Position numbers and translations under genes: made by a program
Part shown: positions 62,901-64,000 of the stretch, piece by piece
Layout: each line of letters starts with the position of its first letter
Numbering within the stretch: position 1 is the stretch's first letter
Source: Harmonia axyridis
Taxonomy: Eukaryota > Arthropoda > Insecta > Coleoptera > Coccinellidae
NCBI RefSeq assembly: GCF_914767665.1
Contig: NC_059505.1
Span: forward strand, 20,705,506-20,769,505
DNA length: 64,000 nt
Direction of reading: 5' to 3'
Notes under the pieces: generated by a model
Databases searched by the model: none
What the model saw: the letters and a program-made list of their open reading frames with translations, nothing else
Told to the model about the DNA's origin: nothing

Positions 62901-63841
62901 TTTGGAAAAAACCGTAAAAATTCAATCTCTCTACAAAAATCGTTATATCTCCTAAACTATTCGTCGCAAACCCCTCAAATAAAAACTTTCGTGATCTACG
63001 TGACCAGATCAATATGATAGAAAAAGTGGTATATTATTACCAAGGAGGAACTTTTAATTTTTTACAATTTTTTAAGGTCCGGGGTAAGGAAAATTCGAGA
63101 AAATTCGAGAAAATTTTTCGACTCAAATATTGTCAGGCGAGAGTGGGATTCGAATAACCATGAACTGCCAATACCAACTCTGCTTACCTATTTTCCGTAG
63201 TCTCCATAGTTTAGGAGAAATTTGAATTCGAAATTTTTGGAAAAAACCGTAAAAATTCAATCTCTCTACTAAAATCGTTATATCTCCTAAACTATTCGTC
63301 GCAGACCCCTCATATAAAAACTTTCGTGATCTACGTGAACAGATCAATAGAAAAAGAGGTATATTATCACCAAGAAGGAACTTTTAATTTTTTACAATTT
63401 TTTAAGGTCCGGGGTAAGGAAAATTCGAGAAAATTTTTCGACTCAAATATTGTTAGGCGAGAGTGGGATTCGAATAACCATGAACTGCCAATACCAACTC
63501 TGCTTACCGATTTTCCGTAGTCCCCATAGTTAAGGAGAAATTTGAATTCGAAATTTTTGGAAAAAACCGTAAAAATTCAATCTCTCTACAAAAATCGAGG
63601 CGAGAGTGGGATTCGAATAACCATGAACTGCCAATACCAACTCTGCTTACCTATTTTCCGTAGTCTCCATAGTTTAGGAGAAATTTGAATTCGAAATTTT
63701 TGGAAAAAACCGTAAAAATTCAATCTCTCTACTAAAATCGTTATATCTCCTAAACTATTCGTCGCAAACCCCTCAAATAAAAACTTTCGTGATCTACGTG
63801 ACCAGATCAATAGAAAAAGAGGTATATTATTACCAAGAAGG
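59942..63841 (+). repeat. 3,792-bp tandem duplication, copy b
   Basis: Second copy of 56150-59941. Identity is lost near 63850, where the expected AAGGTGTAAGG monomer is replaced by an ordinary AAGGTCCGGGG long monomer. On the left, the copies separate at CTACAAAA (near 56148) against CTACTAAA (near 59940). Confidence 0.92.
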
Positions 63842-64000
63842 AACTTTTAATTTTTTACAATTTTTTAAGGTCCGGGGTAAGGAAAATTCGAGAAAATTCT
63901 TCGACTCAAATATTGTCATTCGTGAGTGGAATTCGAATAATCATGAACTGCCAATACCAACTCTGCTCACCTATTTTCCGTAGTCCCCATAGTTTCGGAG

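Larger units (their letters stand above)
42867..64000 (+). repeat. Satellite family A array, forward orientation (right block)
   Basis: About 79 monomers, GTG phase points from 43127 to 63789, same orientation as the left block. The first 3.5 kb resembles the 5.1-8 kb subfamily (markers TTTTAAGTAGTCC near 44478 and AATCTCAATACTAAAATCG near 44876). From 49.5 kb it follows the 24.6-34.2 kb series. From 54.9 kb it is HOR2, ending in a 3,792-bp near-perfect duplication. Deviant monomers are two of 167 bp (48572, 48739), 171-173 bp forms, 177-bp forms and 463 bp (59534, 63326). No gene is visible, and the array runs off the right end mid-monomer. Confidence 0.98.

Noticed and set aside
1..64000. 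Over 200 open reading frames of 60-171 codons on both strands, many with near-identical proteins, such as those starting MICSRRSRKFLYEG and MIYVNRSIEKEV
   Set aside because: They recur once per monomer, overlap antisense to each other over the same bases, stop at fixed monomer positions and show no separate start context. Variation between copies does not look like codon constraint. They are translations of satellite sequence.
1..64000. CRISPR-like array
   Set aside because: Spacing is regular, but there are no unique spacers: the whole monomer repeats. Unit sizes of 178-330 and 278 bp and the higher-order structure fit eukaryotic satellite DNA.

Overview
The window is satellite DNA from end to end. 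I find no gene, RNA gene or autonomous transposon that I can support. Two unrelated tandem-repeat families fill all 64 kb, and the array runs off both ends. This points to constitutive heterochromatin (centromeric, pericentromeric or similar) of a eukaryote. The species cannot be told from the sequence, and I do not recognise either repeat family.

Layout. (1) 1-5086: family A in reverse orientation, about 17 monomers. (2) 5082-5095: an (AT)7 tract where the orientation flips. (3) 5094-34247: family A forward, about 110 monomers. (4) 34248-42866: family B, 31 monomers of about 278 bp, all one way round. (5) 42867-64000: family A forward, about 79 monomers.

Family A is AT-rich and has two main monomer lengths: a long form of 320 or 330 bp (one or two copies of a 10-bp subrepeat) and a short form of 178 bp that lacks a 142-bp segment bounded by the direct repeat AAAATTC. 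Rarer forms are 138, 167, 171, 173, 177 and 463 bp. Monomers are organised into higher-order repeats: a five-monomer unit of 1,326-1,336 bp at 19.4-24.6 kb, and a six-monomer unit of about 1,344-1,353 bp at 33.1-34.2 and 54.9-57.5 kb. Above these lie larger duplications: about 5.9-10.0 kb matches 13.2-17.2 kb; 24.6-34.2 kb is colinear with 49.5-56.0 kb; and 3,792 bp is repeated almost identically at 56.2-60.0 and 60.0-63.8 kb. The left arm (1-5 kb) is an inverted copy of sequence found at 7.6-10 and 15-19 kb.

Family B carries, in nearly every monomer, a GTAAGG...CTAAC...AG arrangement like a 114-bp spliceosomal intron, plus two CACGTG hexamers and a TATAAA/TATAAG motif. This suggests, but does not prove, that it began as a piece of a gene. 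The B block sits in A with the same 30-bp A sequence on both sides; a paralogous A region at 55.9 kb shows the left flank without B.

Many open frames of 60-171 codons exist on both strands, but they repeat with the monomers, overlap each other antisense, and depend only on monomer length modulo 3. I regard them as by-products. The main interest is in how the array evolved and in the possible origins of the monomers. No undescribed protein-coding system is visible.
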